The notes under the pieces are model-generated. The model searched no databases, was not told the origin of the DNA, and saw only the letters and a list, made by a program, of their open reading frames with translations. Positions 26,022 through 41,435 of a stretch of 64,000 nt of DNA are shown piece after piece. Position 1 is the stretch's first letter. Every line of letters begins with the position of its first letter. The DNA is taken from the NCBI RefSeq assembly GCF_026212465.1, contig NC_080051.1, positions 583,001-647,000 on the forward strand. The letters are read 5' to 3'. The position numbers and the translations under genes are program-made. The DNA comes from Amaranthus tricolor (lineage: Eukaryota; Streptophyta; Magnoliopsida; Caryophyllales; Amaranthaceae).

Positions 26022-29000
26022 TCAATGATCAATGAAGAATGAACAAGGATCAATGATCAAAGAAGAATGAACGATGAAGAATGAACAAGGATCAATGATC
26101 AATGAAGAATGAACGATGAAGAATGAACAAGGAGTAATGGTCAATGACGAATGAACGATGAAGAATGAACAAGGATCAATGATCAATGACGAATGAACGA
26201 TGAAGAATGAACAAGGATCAATGATCAATGAAGAATGAACGATGAAGAATGAACAAGGATCAATGATCAATGACGAATGAACGATGAAGAATGAACAAGG
26301 ATCAATGATCAATGAAGAATGAACAAGGATCAATGATCAAAGAAGAATGAACGATGAAGAATGAACAAGGTTCAATGATCAATGAAGAATGAACGATGAA
26401 GAATGAACAAGAATTAATGGTCAATGACGAATGAACGATGAAGAATGAACAAGGATCAATGATCAATGAAGAATGAACGATGAAGAATGAACAAGGATTA
26501 ATGGTCAATGACGAATGAACGATGAAGAATGAACAAGGATCAATGATCAATGAAGAATGAATGATGAAGAATGAACAAGGATCAATGATAAATGAAAAAT
26601 GAACGATGAAGAATGAATAAGGATCAATGATCAATGACGAATGAACGATGAAGAATGAACAAGGATCAATGATCAATGAAGAATGAACGATGAAGAATGA
26701 ACAAGGAGTAATGGTTAATGACGAATGAACGATGAAGAATGAACAAGGATCAATGATCAATGACGAATGAACGATGAAGAATGAACAAGGATCAATGATC
26801 AATGAAGAATGAACGATGAAGAATGAACAAGGATTAATGATCAATGAAGAATGAACGATGAAGAATGAACAAGGAACAATGATCAATGAAGAATGATCGA
26901 TGAAGAATGAACAAGGATTAATGGTCAATGAAGAATGAACGATGAAGAATGAACAAGGATCAATGGTCAATGAAGAATGAACAAGGATCAATGATCAAAG
27001 AAGAATGAACGATGAAGAATGAACAAGGTTCAATGATTAATGAAGAATGAACGATGAAGAATGAACAAGGATTAATGGTCAATGACGAATGAACGATGAA
27101 GAATGAACAAGGATCAATGATCAATGAAGAATGAACGATGAAGAATGAACAAGGAACAATGATCAATGAAGAATGATCGATGAAGAATGAACAAGGATTA
27201 ATGGTCAATGAAGAATGAACGATGAAGAATGAACAAGGATCAATGGTCAATGAAGAATGAACGATGAAGAATGAACAAGGATCAATGATCAATGAAGAAT
27301 GAACAAGGATCAATGATCAAAGAAGAATGAACGATGAAGAATGAACAAGGATCAATGATCAATGAAGAATGAACGATGAAGAATGAACAAGGAGTAATGG
27401 TCAATGACGAATGAACGATGAACAATGAACAAGGATCAATGATCAATGACGAATGAACGATGAAGAATGAACAAGGATCAATGATCAATGAAGAATGAAC
27501 AAGGATCAATGATCAATGACGAATGAACGATGAAGAATGAACAAGGAGTAATGGTCAATGACGAATGAACGATGAAGAATGAACAAGGATCACTGATCAA
27601 TGAAGAATGAACGATGAAGAATGAACAAGGATTAATGGTCAAAGAAGAATGAACGATGAAGAATGAACAAGGATCAATGATCAATGAAGAATGAACGATG
27701 AAGAATGAACAACGATTAATAGTCAATGACGAATGAACGATGAAGAATGAACAAGGATCAATGATCAATGAAGAATGAACGATGAAGAATGAACAAGGAT
27801 TAATGGTCAATGATGAATGAACGATGAAGAATGAACAAGGATCAATGATCAATTACGAATGAACGATGAAGAATGAACAAGGATCAATGATCAATGACGA
27901 ATGAACGATGAAGAATGAACAAGGATCAATGATCAATGAAGAATGAACAAGGATCAATGATCAAAGAAGAATGAACGATGAAGAATGAACAAGGTTCAAT
28001 GATCAATGAAGAATGAACGATGAAGAATGAACAAGGATTAATGGTCAATGACGAATGAACGATGAAGAATGAACAAGGATCAATGATCAATGAAGAATGA
28101 ACGATGAAGAATGAACAAGGATTAATGGTCAATGACGAATGAACGATGAAGAATGAACAAGGATCAATGATCAATGAAGAATAAACGATGAAGAATGAAC
28201 AAGGATCAATGATAAATGAAAAATGAACGATGAAGAATGAATAAGGATCAATGATCAATGACGAATGAACGATGAAGAATGAACAAGGATCAATGATCAA
28301 TGAAGAATGAACGATGAAGAATGAACAAGGAGTAATGGTCAATGACGAATGAACGATGAAGAATGAACAAGGATTAATGATCAATGACGAATGAACGATG
28401 AAGAATGAACAAGGATCAATGATCAATGAAGAATGAACGATGAAGAATGAACAAGGATCAATGATCAATGAAGAATGAACGATGAAGAATGAACAAGGAA
28501 CAATGATCAATGAAGAATGATCGATGAAGAATGAACAAGGATTAATGGTCAATGAAGAATGAACGATGAAGAATGAACAAGGATCAATGGTCAATGAAGA
28601 ATGAACGATGAAGAATGAACAAGGATCAATGATCAATGAAGAATGAACAAGGATCAATGATCAAAGAAGAATGAACGATGAAGAATGAACAAGGATCAAT
28701 GATCAATGAAGAATGAACGATGAAGAATGAACAAGGAGTAATGGTCAATGACGAATGAACGATGAAGAATGAACAAGGATCAATGATCAATGAAGAATGA
28801 ACGATGAAGAATGAACAAGGATCAATGATCAATGAAGAATGAACGATGAAGAATGAACAAGGAACAATGATCAATGAAGAATGATCGATGAAGAATGAAC
28901 AAGGATTAATGGTCAATGAAGAATGAACGATGAAGAATGAACAAGGATCAATGGTCAATGAAGAATGAACGATGAAGAATGAACAAGGATCAATGATCAA

Positions 29001-32000
29001 TGAAGAATGAACAAGGATCAATGATCAAAGAAGAATGAACGATGAAGAATGAACAAGGATCAATGATCAATGAAGAATGAACGATGAAGAATGAACAAGG
29101 AGTAATGGTCAATGACGAATGAACGATGAAGAATGAACAAGGATCAATGATCAATGACGAATGAACGATGAAGAATGAACAAGGATCAATGATCAATGAA
29201 GAATGAACGATGAAGAATGAACAAGGATCAATGATCAATGACGAATGAACGATGAAGAATGAACAAGGATCAATGATCAATGAAGAATGAACAAGGATCA
29301 ATGATCAAAGAAGAATGAACGATGAAGAATGAACAAGGTTCAATGATCAATGAAGAATGAACGATGAAGAATGAACAAGAATTAATGGTCAATGACGAAT
29401 GAACGATGAAGAATGAACAAGGATCAATGATCAATGAAGAATGAACGATGAAGAATGAACAAGGATTAATGGTCAATGACGAATGAACGATGAAGAATGA
29501 ACAAGGATCAATGATCAATGAAGAATGAATGATGAAGAATGAACAAGGATCAATGATAAATGAAAAATGAACGATGAAGAATGAATAAGGATCAATGATC
29601 AATGACGAATGAACGATGAAGAATGAACAAGGATCAATGATCAATGAAGAATGAACGATGAAGAATGAACAAGGAGTAATGGTCAATGACGAATGAACGA
29701 TGAAGAATGAACAAGGATCAATGATCAATGACGAATGAACGATGAAGAATGAACAAGGATCAATGATCAATGAAGAATGAACGATGAAGAATGAACAAGG
29801 ATTAATGATCAATGAAGAATGAACGATGAAGAATGAACAAGGAACAATGATCAATGAAGAATGATCGATGAAGAATGAACAAGGATTAATGGTCAATGAA
29901 GAATGAACGATGAAGAATGAACAAGGATCAATGGTCAATGAAGAATGAACAAGGATCAATGATCAAAGAAGAATGAACGATGAAGAATGAACAAGGTTCA
30001 ATGATTAATGAAGAATGAACGATGAAGAATGAACAAGGATTAATGGTCAATGACGAATGAACGATGAAGAATGAACAAGGATCAATGATCAATGAAGAAT
30101 GAACGATGAAGAATGAACAAGGAACAATGATCAATGAAGAATGATCGATGAAGAATGAACAAGGATTAATGGTCAATGAAGAATGAACGATGAAGAATGA
30201 ACAAGGATCAATGGTCAATGAAGAATGAACGATGATGAATGAACAAGGATCAATGATCAATGAAGAATGAACAAGGATCAATGATCAAAGAAGAATGAAC
30301 GATGAAGAATGAACAAGGATCAATGATCAATGAAGAATGAACGATGAAGAATGAACAAGGAGTAATGGTCAATGACGAATGAACGATGAACAATGAACAA
30401 GGATCAATGATCAATGACGAATGAACGATGAAGAATGAACAAGGATCAATGATCAATGAAGAATGAACAAGGATCAATGATCAATGACGAATGAACGATG
30501 AAGAATGAACAAGGAGTAATGGTCAATGACGAATGAACGATGAAGAATGAACAAGGATCACTGATCAATGAAGAATGAACGATGAAGAATGAACAAGGAT
30601 TAATGGTCAAAGAAGAATGAACGATGAAGAATGAACAAGGATCAATGATCAATGAAGAATGAACGATGAAGAATGAACAAGGATTAATAGTCAATGACGA
30701 ATGAACGATGAAGAATGAACAAGGATCAATGATCAATGAAGAATGAACGATGAAGAATGAACAAGGATTAATGGTCAATGATGAATGAACGATGAAGAAT
30801 GAACAAGGATCAATGATCAATTACGAATGAACGATGAAGAATGAACAAGGATCAATGATCAATGACGAATGAACGATGAAGAATGAACAAGGATCAATGA
30901 TCAATGAAGAATGAACAAGGATCAATGATCAAAGAAGAATGAACGATGAAGAATGAACAAGGTTCAATGATCAATGAAGAATGAACGATGAAGAATGAAC
31001 AAGGATTAATGGTCAATGACGAATGAACGATGAAGAATGAACAAGGATCAATGATCAATGAAGAATGAACGATGAAGAATGAACAAGGATTAATGGTCAA
31101 TGACGAATGAACGATGAAGAATGAACAAGGATCAATGATCAATGAAGAATAAACGATGAAGAATGAACAAGGATCAATGATAAATGAAAAATGAACGATG
31201 AAGAATGAATAAGGATCAATGATCAATGACGAATGAACGATGAAGAATGAACAAGGATCAATGATCAATGAAGAATGAACGATGAAGAATGAACAAGGAG
31301 TAATGGTCAATGACGAATGAACGATGAAGAATGAACAAGGATTAATGATCAATGACGAATGAACGATGAAGAATGAACAAGGATCAATGATCAATGAAGA
31401 ATGAACGATGAAGAATGAACAAGGATCAATGATCAATGAAGAATGAACGATGAAGAATGAACAAGGAACAATGATCAATGAAGAATGATCGATGAAGAAT
31501 GAACAAGGATTAATGGTCAATGAAGAATGAACGATGAAGAATGAACAAGGATCAATGGTCAATGAAGAATGAACGATGAAGAATGAACAAGGATCAATGA
31601 TCAATGAAGAATGAACAAGGATCAATGATCAAAGAAGAATGAACGATGAAGAATGAACAAGGATCAATGATCAATGAAGAATGAACGATGAAGAATGAAC
31701 AAGGAGTAATGGTCAATGACGAATGAACGATGAAGAATGAACAAGGATCAATGATCAATGAAGAATGAACGATGAAGAATGAACAAGGATCAATGATCAA
31801 TGAAGAATGAACGATGAAGAATGAACAAGGAACAATGATCAATGAAGAATGATCGATGAAGAATGAACAAGGATTAATGGTCAATGAAGAATGAACGATG
31901 AAGAATGAACAAGGATCAATGGTCAATGAAGAATGAACGATGAAGAATGAACAAGGATCAATGATCAATGAAGAATGAACAAGGATCAATGATCAAAGAA

Positions 32001-34925
32001 GAATGAACGATGAAGAATGAACAAGGATCAATGATCAATGAAGAATGAACGATGAAGAATGAACAAGGAGTAATGGTCAATGACGAATGAACGATGAAGA
32101 ATGAACAAGGATCAATGATCAATGACGAATGAACGATGAAGAATGAACAAGGATCAATGATCAATGAAGAATGAACGATGAAGAATGAACAAGGATCAAT
32201 GATCAATGACGAATGAACGATGAAGAATGAACAAGGATCAATGATCAATGAAGAATGAACAAGGATCAATGATCAAAGAAGAATGAACGATGAAGAATGA
32301 ACAAGGTTCAATGATCAATGAAGAATGAACGATGAAGAATGAACAAGAATTAATGGTCAATGACGAATGAACGATGAAGAATGAACAAGGATCAATGATC
32401 AATGAAGAATGAACGATGAAGAATGAACAAGGATTAATGGTCAATGACGAATGAACGATGAAGAATGAACAAGGATCAATGATCAATGAAGAATGAATGA
32501 TGAAGAATGAACAAGGATCAATGATAAATGAAAAATGAACGATGAAGAATGAATAAGGATCAATGATCAATGACGAATGAACGATGAAGAATGAACAAGG
32601 ATCAATGATCAATGAAGAATGAACGATGAAGAATGAACAAGGAGTAATGGTCAATGACGAATGAACGATGAAGAATGAACAAGGATCAATGATCAATGAC
32701 GAATGAACGATGAAGAATGAACAAGGATCAATGATCAATGAAGAATGAACGATGAAGAATGAACAAGGATTAATGATCAATGAAGAATGAACGATGAAGA
32801 ATGAACAAGGAACAATGATCAATGAAGAATGATCGATGAAGAATGAACAAGGATTAATGGTCAATGAAGAATGAACGATGAAGAATGAACAAGGATCAAT
32901 GGTCAATGAAGAATGAACAAGGATCAATGATCAAAGAAGAATGAACGATGAAGAATGAACAAGGTTCAATGATTAATGAAGAATGAACGATGAAGAATGA
33001 ACAAGGATTAATGGTCAATGACGAATGAACGATGAAGAATGAACAAGGATCAATGATCAATGAAGAATGAACGATGAAGAATGAACAAGGAACAATGATC
33101 AATGAAGAATGATCGATGAAGAATGAACAAGGATTAATGGTCAATGAAGAATGAACGATGAAGAATGAACAAGGATCAATGGTCAATGAAGAATGAACGA
33201 TGAAGAATGAACAAGGATCAATGATCAATGAAGAATGAACAAGGATCAATGATCAAAGAAGAATGAACGATGAAGAATGAACAAGGATCAATGATCAATG
33301 AAGAATGAACGATGAAGAATGAACAAGGAGTAATGGTCAATGACGAATGAACGATGAACAATGAACAAGGATCAATGATCAATGACGAATGAACGATGAA
33401 GAATGAACAAGGATCAATGATCAATGAAGAATGAACAAGGATCAATGATCAATGACGAATGAACGATGAAGAATGAACAAGGAGTAATGGTCAATGACGA
33501 ATGAACGATGAAGAATGAACAAGGATCACTGATCAATGAAGAATGAACGATGAAGAATGAACAAGGATTAATGGTCAAAGAAGAATGAACGATGAAGAAT
33601 GAACAAGGATCAATGATCAATGAAGAATGAACGATGAAGAATGAACAACGATTAATAGTCAATGACGAATGAACGATGAAGAATGAACAAGGATCAATGA
33701 TCAATGAAGAATGAACGATGAAGAATGAACAAGGATTAATGGTCAATGATGAATGAAAGATGAAGAATGAACAAGGATCAATGATCAATTACGAATGAAC
33801 GATGAAGAATGAACAAGGATCAATGATCAATGACGAATGAACGATGAAGAATGAACAAGGATCAATGATCAATGAAGAATGAACAAGGATCAATGATCAA
33901 AGAAGAATGAACGATGAAGAATGAACAAGGTTCAATGATCAATGAAGAATGAACGATGAAGAATGAACAAGGATTAATGGTCAATGACGAATGAACGATG
34001 AAGAATGAACAAGGATCAATGATCAATGAAGAATGAACGATGAAGAATGAACAAGGATTAATGGTCAATGACGAATGAACGATGAAGAATGAACAAGGAT
34101 CAATGATCAATGAAGAATAAACGATGAAGAATGAACAAGGATCAATGATAAATGAAAAATGAACGATGAAGAATGAATAAGGATCAATGATCAATGACGA
34201 ATGAACGATGAAGAATGAACAAGGATCAATGATCAATGAAGAATGAACGATGAAGAATGAACAAGGAGTAATGGTCAATGACGAATGAACGATGAAGAAT
34301 GAACAAGGATTAATGATCAATGACGAATGAACGATGAAGAATGAACAAGGATCAATGATCAATGAAGAATGAACGATGAAGAATGAACAAGGATCAATGA
34401 TCAATGAAGAATGAACGATGAAGAATGAACAAGGAACAATGATCAATGAAGAATGATCGATGAAGAATGAACAAGGATTAATGGTCAATGAAGAATGAAC
34501 GATGAAGAATGAACAAGGATCAATGGTCAATGAAGAATGAACGATGAAGAATGAACAAGGATCAATGATCAATGAAGAATGAACAAGGATCAATGATCAA
34601 AGAAGAATGAACGATGAAGAATGAACAAGGATCAATGATCAATGAAGAATGAACGATGAAGAATGAACAAGGAGTAATGGTCAATGACGAATGAACGATG
34701 AAGAATGAACAAGGATCAATGATCAATGAAGAATGAACGATGAAGAATGAACAAGGATCAATGATCAATGAAGAATGAACGATGAAGAATGAACAAGGAA
34801 CAATGATCAATGAAGAATGATCGATGAAGAATGAACAAGGATTAATGGTCAATGAAGAATGAACGATGAAGAATGAACAAGGATCAATGATCAATGAAGA
34901 ATGAACGATGAAGAATGAACAAGGA
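26022..34925. repeat. Satellite higher-order repeat, 2968 bp x 3
   Basis: Three tandem copies of a 2968-bp unit (212 x 14 bp) starting near 26022, 28990 and 31958. The marker 'ggatcactgatc' lies at about 27588, 30556 and 33524, and the marker 'gatcaattacg' recurs in each copy. Copies 1 and 3 share 'aacaacgatta' (about 27710 and 33646) while copy 2 has the usual 'aacaaggatta', so the copies were not made by simple sequential duplication. No gene seen. Confidence 0.87.
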
Positions 34926-37900
34926 TCAATGATCAATGAAGAATGAACGATGAAGAATGAACAAGGAACAATGATCAATGAAGAATGATCGATGAAGAAT
35001 GAACAAGGATTAATGGTCAATGAAGAATGAACGATGAAGAATGAAAAAGGATCAATGGTCAATGAAGAATGAACGATGAATAATGAACAAGGATCAATGA
35101 TCAATGAAGAATGAACAAGGATCAATGATCAATGAAGAATGAACGATGAAGAATGAACAAGGATCAATGATCAATGAAGAATGAACGATGAAGAATGAAC
35201 AAGGAGTAATGGTCAATGACGAATGAACGATGAAGAATGAACAAGGATCAATGATCAATGACGAATGAACGATGAAGAATGAACAAGGATCAATGTTCAA
35301 TGAAGAATGAACGATGAAGAATGAACAAGGATCAATGATCAATGACGAATGAACGATGAAGAATGAACAAGGATCAATGATCAATGAAGAATGAACAAGG
35401 ATCAATGATCAAAGAAGAATGAACGATGAAGAATGAACAAGGTTCAATGATCAATGAAGAATGAACGATGAAGAATGAACAAGGATCAATGATAAATGAA
35501 AAATGAACGATGAAGAATGAATAAGGATCAATGATCAATGACGAATGAACGATGAAGAATGAACAAGGATCAATGATCAATGAAGAATGAACGATGAAGA
35601 ATGAACAAGGAGTAATTGTCAATGACGAATGAACGATGAAGAATGAACAAGGATCAATGATCAATGAAGAATGAACGATGAAGAATGAACAAGGATCAAT
35701 GATCAATGAAGAATGAACGATGAAGAATGAACAAGGAACAATGATCAATGAAGAATGATCGATGAAGAATGAACAAGGATTAATGGTCAATGAAGAATGA
35801 ACGATGAAGAATGAACAAGGATCAATGGTCAATGAAGAATGAATGATGAAGAATGAACAAGGATCAATGATCAATGAAGAATGAACAAGGATCAATGATC
35901 AAAGAAGAATGAACGATGAAGAATGAACAAGGATCAATGATCAATGAAGAATGAACGATGAAGAATGAACAAGGATTAATGGTCAATGACGAATGAACGA
36001 TGAAGAATGAACAAGGATCAATGATCAATGAAGAATGAACGATGAAGAATGAACAAGGATTAATGGTCAATGACGAATGAACGATGAAGAATGAACAAGG
36101 ATCAATGATCAATGAAGAATGAACGATGAAGAATGAACAAGGATCAATGATAAATGAAAAATGAACGATGAAGAATCAATAAGGATCAATGATCAATGAC
36201 GAATGAACGATGAAGAATGAACAAGGATCAATGATCAATGAAGAATGAACGATGAAGAATGAACAAGGATCAATGATCAATGACGAATGAACGATGAAGA
36301 ATGAACAAGGATCAATGATCAATCAAGAATGAACAAGGATCAATGATCAAAGAAGAATGAACGATGAAGAATGAACAAGGTTCAATGATCAATGAAGAAT
36401 GAACGATGAAGAATGAACAAGGATTAATGGTCAATGACGAATGAACGATGAAGAATGAACAAGGATCAATGATCAATGAAGAATGAACGATGAAGAATGA
36501 ACAAGGATTAATGGTCAATGACGAATGAACGATGAAGAATGAACAAGGATCAATGATCAATGAAGAATGAACGATGAAGAATGAACAAGGATCAATGATA
36601 AATGAAAAATGAACGATGAAGAATGAATAAGGATCAATGATCAATGACGAATGAACGATGAAGAATGAACAAGGATCAATGATCAATGAAGAATGAACGA
36701 TGAAGAATGAACAAGGAGTAATGGTCAATGACGAATGAACGATGAAGAATGAACAAGGATCAATGATCAATGACGAATGAACGATGAAGAATGAACAAGG
36801 ATCAATGATCAATGAAGAATGAACGATGAAGAATGAACAAGGATCAATGATCAATGAAGAATGAACGATGAAGAATGAACAAGGAACAATGATCAATGAA
36901 GAATGATCGATGAAGAATGAACAAGGATTAATGGTCAATGAAGAATGAACGATGAAGAATGAACAAGGATCAATGGTCAATGAAGAATGAATGATGAAGA
37001 ATGAACAAGGATCAATGATCAATGAAGAATGAACAAGGATCAATGATCAAAGAAGAATGAACGATGAAGAATGAACAAGGATCAATGATCAATGAAGAAT
37101 GAACGATGAAGAATGAACAAGGATTAATGGTCAATGACGAATGAACGATGAAGAATGAACAAGGATCAATGATCAATGAAGAATGAACGATGAAGAATGA
37201 ACAAGGATTAATGGTCAATGACGAATGAACGATGAAGAATGAACAAGGATCAATGATCAATGAAGAATGAACGATGAAGAATGAACAAGGATCAATGATA
37301 AATGAAAAATGAACGATGAAGAATGAATAAGGATCAATGATCAATGACGAATGAACGATGAAGAATGAACAAGGATCAATGATCAATGAAGAATGAACGA
37401 TGAAGAATGAACAAGGAGTAATGGTCAATGACGAATGAACGATGAAGAATGAACAAGGATCAATGATCAATGACGAATGAACGATGAAGAATGAACAAGG
37501 ATCAATGATCAATGAAGAATGAACGATGAAGAATGAACAAGGATCAATGATCAATGACGAATGAACGATGAAGAATGAACAAGGATCAATGATCAATGAA
37601 GAATGAACAAGGATCAATGATCAAAGAAGAATGAACGATGAAGAATGAACAAGGTTCAATGATCAATGAAGAATGAACGATGAAGAATGAACAAGGATTA
37701 ATGGTCAATGAAGAATGAACGATGAAGAATGAACAAGGATCAATGGTCAATGAAGAATGAACGATGAAGAATGAACAAGGATCAATGATCAATGAAGAAT
37801 GAACAAGGATCAATGATCAAAGAAGAATGAACGATGAAGAATGAACAAGGATCAATGATCATTGAAGAATGAACGATGAAGAATGAACAAGGAGTGATGG

Positions 37901-40900
37901 TCAATGACGAATGAACGATGAAGAATGAACAAGGATCAATGATCAATGAAGAATGAACGATGAAGAATGAACAAGGATCAATGATCAATGAAGAATGAAC
38001 GATGAAGAATGAACAAGGAGTAATGGTCAATGACGAATGAACGATGAAGAATGAACAAGGATCAATGATCAATGACGAATGAACGATGAAGAATGAACAA
38101 GGATTAATGGTCAATGATGAATGAACGATGAAGAATGAACAAGGATCAATGATCAATGAAGAATGAACGATGAAGAATGAACAAGGATCAATGATCAATG
38201 AAGAATGAACGATGAAGAATGAACAAGGAACAATGATCAATGAAGAATGATCGATGAAGAATGAACAAGGATTAATGGTCAATGAAGAATGAACGATGAA
38301 GAATGAAAAAGGATCAATGGTCAATGAAGAATGAACGATGAATAATGAACAAGGATCAATGATCAATGAAGAATGAACAAGGATCAATGATCAATGAAGA
38401 ATGAACGATGAAGAATGAACAAGGATCAATGATCAATGAAGAATGAACGATGAAGAATGAACAAGGAGTAATGGTCAATGACGAATGAACGATGAAGAAT
38501 GAACAAGGATCAATGATCAATGACGAATGAACGATGAAGAATGAACAAGGATCAATGTTCAATGAAGAATGAACGATGAAGAATGAACAAGGATCAATGA
38601 TCAATGACGAATGAACGATGAAGAATGAACAAGGATCAATGATCAATGAAGAATGAACAAGGATCAATGATCAAAGAAGAATGAACGATGAAGAATGAAC
38701 AAGGTTCAATGATCAATGAAGAATGAACGATGAAGAATGAACAAGGATCAATGATAAATGAAAAATGAACGATGAAGAATGAATAAGGATCAATGATCAA
38801 TGACGAATGAACGATGAAGAATGAACAAGGATCAATGATCAATGAAGAATGAACGATGAAGAATGAACAAGGAGTAATTGTCAATGACGAATGAACGATG
38901 AAGAATGAACAAGGATCAATGATCAATGAAGAATGAACGATGAAGAATGAACAAGGATCAATGATCAATGAAGAATGAACGATGAAGAATGAACAAGGAA
39001 CAATGATCAATGAAGAATGATCGATGAAGAATGAACAAGGATTAATGGTCAATGAAGAATGAACGATGAAGAATGAACAAGGATCAATGGTCAATGAAGA
39101 ATGAATGATGAAGAATGAACAAGGATCAATGATCAATGAAGAATGAACAAGGATCAATGATCAAAGAAGAATGAACGATGAAGAATGAACAAGGATCAAT
39201 GATCAATGAAGAATGAACGATGAAGAATGAACAAGGATTAATGGTCAATGACGAATGAACGATGAAGAATGAACAAGGATCAATGATCAATGAAGAATGA
39301 ACGATGAAGAATGAACAAGGATTAATGGTCAATGACGAATGAACGATGAAGAATGAACAAGGATCAATGATCAATGAAGAATGAACGATGAAGAATGAAC
39401 AAGGATCAATGATAAATGAAAAATGAACGATGAAGAATCAATAAGGATCAATGATCAATGACGAATGAACGATGAAGAATGAACAAGGATCAATGATCAA
39501 TGAAGAATGAACGATGAAGAATGAACAAGGATCAATGATCAATGACGAATGAACGATGAAGAATGAACAAGGATCAATGATCAATGAAGAATGAACAAGG
39601 ATCAATGATCAAAGAAGAATGAACGATGAAGAATGAACAAGGTTCAATGATCAATGAAGAATGAACGATGAAGAATGAACAAGGATTAATGGTCAATGAC
39701 GAATGAACGATGAAGAATGAACAAGGATCAATGATCAATGAAGAATGAACGATGAAGAATGAACAAGGATTAATGGTCAATGACGAATGAACGATGAAGA
39801 ATGAACAAGGATCAATGATCAATGAAGAATGAACGATGAAGAATGAACAAGGATCAATGATAAATGAAAAATGAACGATGAAGAATGAATAAGGATCAAT
39901 GATCAATGACGAATGAACGATGAAGAATGAACAAGGATCAATGATCAATGAAGAATGAACGATGAAGAATGAACAAGGAGTAATGGTCAATGACGAATGA
40001 ACGATGAAGAATGAACAAGGATCAATGATCAATGACGAATGAACGATGAAGAATGAACAAGGATCAATGATCAATGAAGAATGAACGATGAAGAATGAAC
40101 AAGGATCAATGATCAATGAAGAATGAACGATGAAGAATGAACAAGGAACAATGATCAATGAAGAATGATCGATGAAGAATGAACAAGGATTAATGGTCAA
40201 TGAAGAATGAACGATGAAGAATGAACAAGGATCAATGGTCAATGAAGAATGAATGATGAAGAATGAACAAGGATCAATGATCAATGAAGAATGAACAAGG
40301 ATCAATGATCAAAGAAGAATGAACGATGAAGAATGAACAAGGATCAATGATCAATGAAGAATGAACGATGAAGAATGAACAAGGATTAATGGTCAATGAC
40401 GAATGAACGATGAAGAATGAACAAGGATCAATGATCAATGAAGAATGAACGATGAAGAATGAACAAGGATTAATGGTCAATGACGAATGAACGATGAAGA
40501 ATGAACAAGGATCAATGATCAATGAAGAATGAACGATGAAGAATGAACAAGGATCAATGATAAATGAAAAATGAACGATGAAGAATGAATAAGGATCAAT
40601 GATCAATGACGAATGAACGATGAAGAATGAACAAGGATCAATGATCAATGAAGAATGAACAATGAAGAATGAACAAGGAGTAATGGTCAATGACGAATGA
40701 ACGATGAAGAATGAACAAGGATCAATGATCAATGACGAATGAACGATGAAGAATGAACAAGGATCAATGATCAATGAAGAATGAACGATGAAGAATGAAC
40801 AAGGATCAATGATCAATGACGAATGAACGATGAAGAATGAACAAGGATCAATGATCAATGAAGAATGAACAAGGATCAATGATCAAAGAAGAATGAACGA

Positions 40901-41435
40901 TGAAGAATGAACAAGGTTCAATGATCAATGAAGAATGAACGATGAAGAATGAACAAGGATTAATGGTCAATGAAGAATGAACGATGAAGAATGAACAAGG
41001 ATCAATGGTCAATGAAGAATGAACGATGAAGAATGAACAAGGATCAATGATCAATGAAGAATGAACAAGGATCAATGATCAAAGAAGAATGAACGATGAA
41101 GAATGAACAAGGATCAATGATCATTGAAGAATGAACGATGAAGAATGAACAAGGAGTGATGGTCAATGACGAATGAACGATGAAGAATGAACAAGGATCA
41201 ATGATCAATGAAGAATGAACGATGAAGAATGAACAAGGATCAATGATCAATGAAGAATGAACGATGAAGAATGAACAAGGAGTAATGGTCAATGACGAAT
41301 GAACGATGAAGAATGAACAAGGATCAATGATCAATGACGAATGAACGATGAAGAATGAACAAGGATCAATGATCAATGAAGAATGAACAAGGATCAATGA
41401 TCAATGACGAATGAACGATGAAGAATGAACAAGGA
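34926..41435. repeat. Satellite higher-order repeat, 3262 bp x 2
   Basis: Two copies offset by 3262 bp (233 x 14), about 35094-38355 and from 38356 onward. Shared rare variants include 'caatgttcaatg' at about 35290 and 38552, 'agtaattgtc' at about 35612 and 38874, and 'gaagaatcaataagg' at about 36173 and 39435. The preceding joint contains 'gaatgaaaaagg' and 'gatgaataatgaac' variants near 35040 and 38300. Edges are approximate. No gene seen. Confidence 0.83.
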
